Source of the DNA: Deltaproteobacteria bacterium
GTDB taxonomy: Bacteria; Myxococcota_A; UBA796; UBA2385
DNA: 5,267 nt
Direction: 5' to 3'
NCBI GenBank assembly: GCA_015489145.1
Contig: WGAH01000694.1
Span: forward strand, 1-5,267
Under the pieces are notes generated by a model that did no database searches, was not told the origin of the DNA, and saw nothing but the letters and a program-made list of their open reading frames with translations. Positions 5,261 to 5,267 of this stretch are shown in pieces (the stretch's first letter is position 1; each line of letters begins with the position of its first letter). Both the position numbers and the translations under genes were made by a program.

Positions 5261-5261
5261 C

Positions 5262-5267
5262 ATGGAG
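5262..5267 (+). CDS. Start of an unidentified gene (Met-Glu only, cut by the window end)
   Basis: Only ATG GAG is present. The case for a real gene is the strong ribosome binding site at 4-nt spacing, the leader 10-mer shared with neighbouring starts, and the divergent arrangement with the gene at 5098. Nothing can be said about its product. Confidence 0.6.

Noticed and set aside
1..5267. CRISPR array, tRNA, rRNA, riboswitch or defence/toxin module
   Set aside because: I saw no spaced direct repeats, cloverleaf, conserved aptamer pattern or characteristic protein motifs anywhere in the window.

Overview
The window is about 5.3 kb of very GC-rich DNA (roughly three quarters G+C by eye). It shows strong third-position GC and GGAGG-type ribosome binding sites, so it reads as a high-GC diderm bacterium. 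A bifunctional penicillin-binding protein of the PBP1b type and a secreted small beta-barrel-like protein both imply an outer membrane. A short-chain dehydrogenase resembling 3-ketodihydrosphingosine reductase would fit a sphingolipid-making group such as Myxococcota. The lineage is an inference, not a reading.

Layout. Positions 1-392 form a perfect 141-bp inverted repeat around a 110-bp spacer. It lies inside the 5' part of an RNA 5-methyluridine methyltransferase gene (TrmA/RlmC/RlmD family). The N-terminal part of that gene is read on the minus strand (249 to 1) and the rest on the plus strand (252-1220). The two pieces agree over 47 shared codons and join into one 358-residue partial protein, so this end looks like a fold-back (chimeric) junction and not a native gene start. 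After a 63-nt gap with a small palindrome comes the dehydrogenase (1284-2153). After 28 nt comes the PBP1b-like gene, best started at an unusual CTG codon at 2182 and ending at 4584. A convergent gene for a small exported protein (4592-5098, minus) ends 7 nt away. A 163-nt divergent spacer carries a plausible promoter for that gene, and the ribosome binding site and first two codons of another plus-strand gene at 5262.

The three plus-strand genes are co-directional and could be co-transcribed. They serve separate housekeeping jobs: rRNA/tRNA methylation, probable sphingoid-base reduction, and peptidoglycan polymerisation and cross-linking. The last two, with the barrel-like protein, give the region an envelope-biogenesis flavour. 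I see no defence system, mobile element, CRISPR array or RNA gene. The points that most deserve a second look are the fold-back, the CTG start supported by a 10-base leader shared with two other genes, the bacterial KDSR-like enzyme, and the altered glycosyltransferase motif of the PBP.
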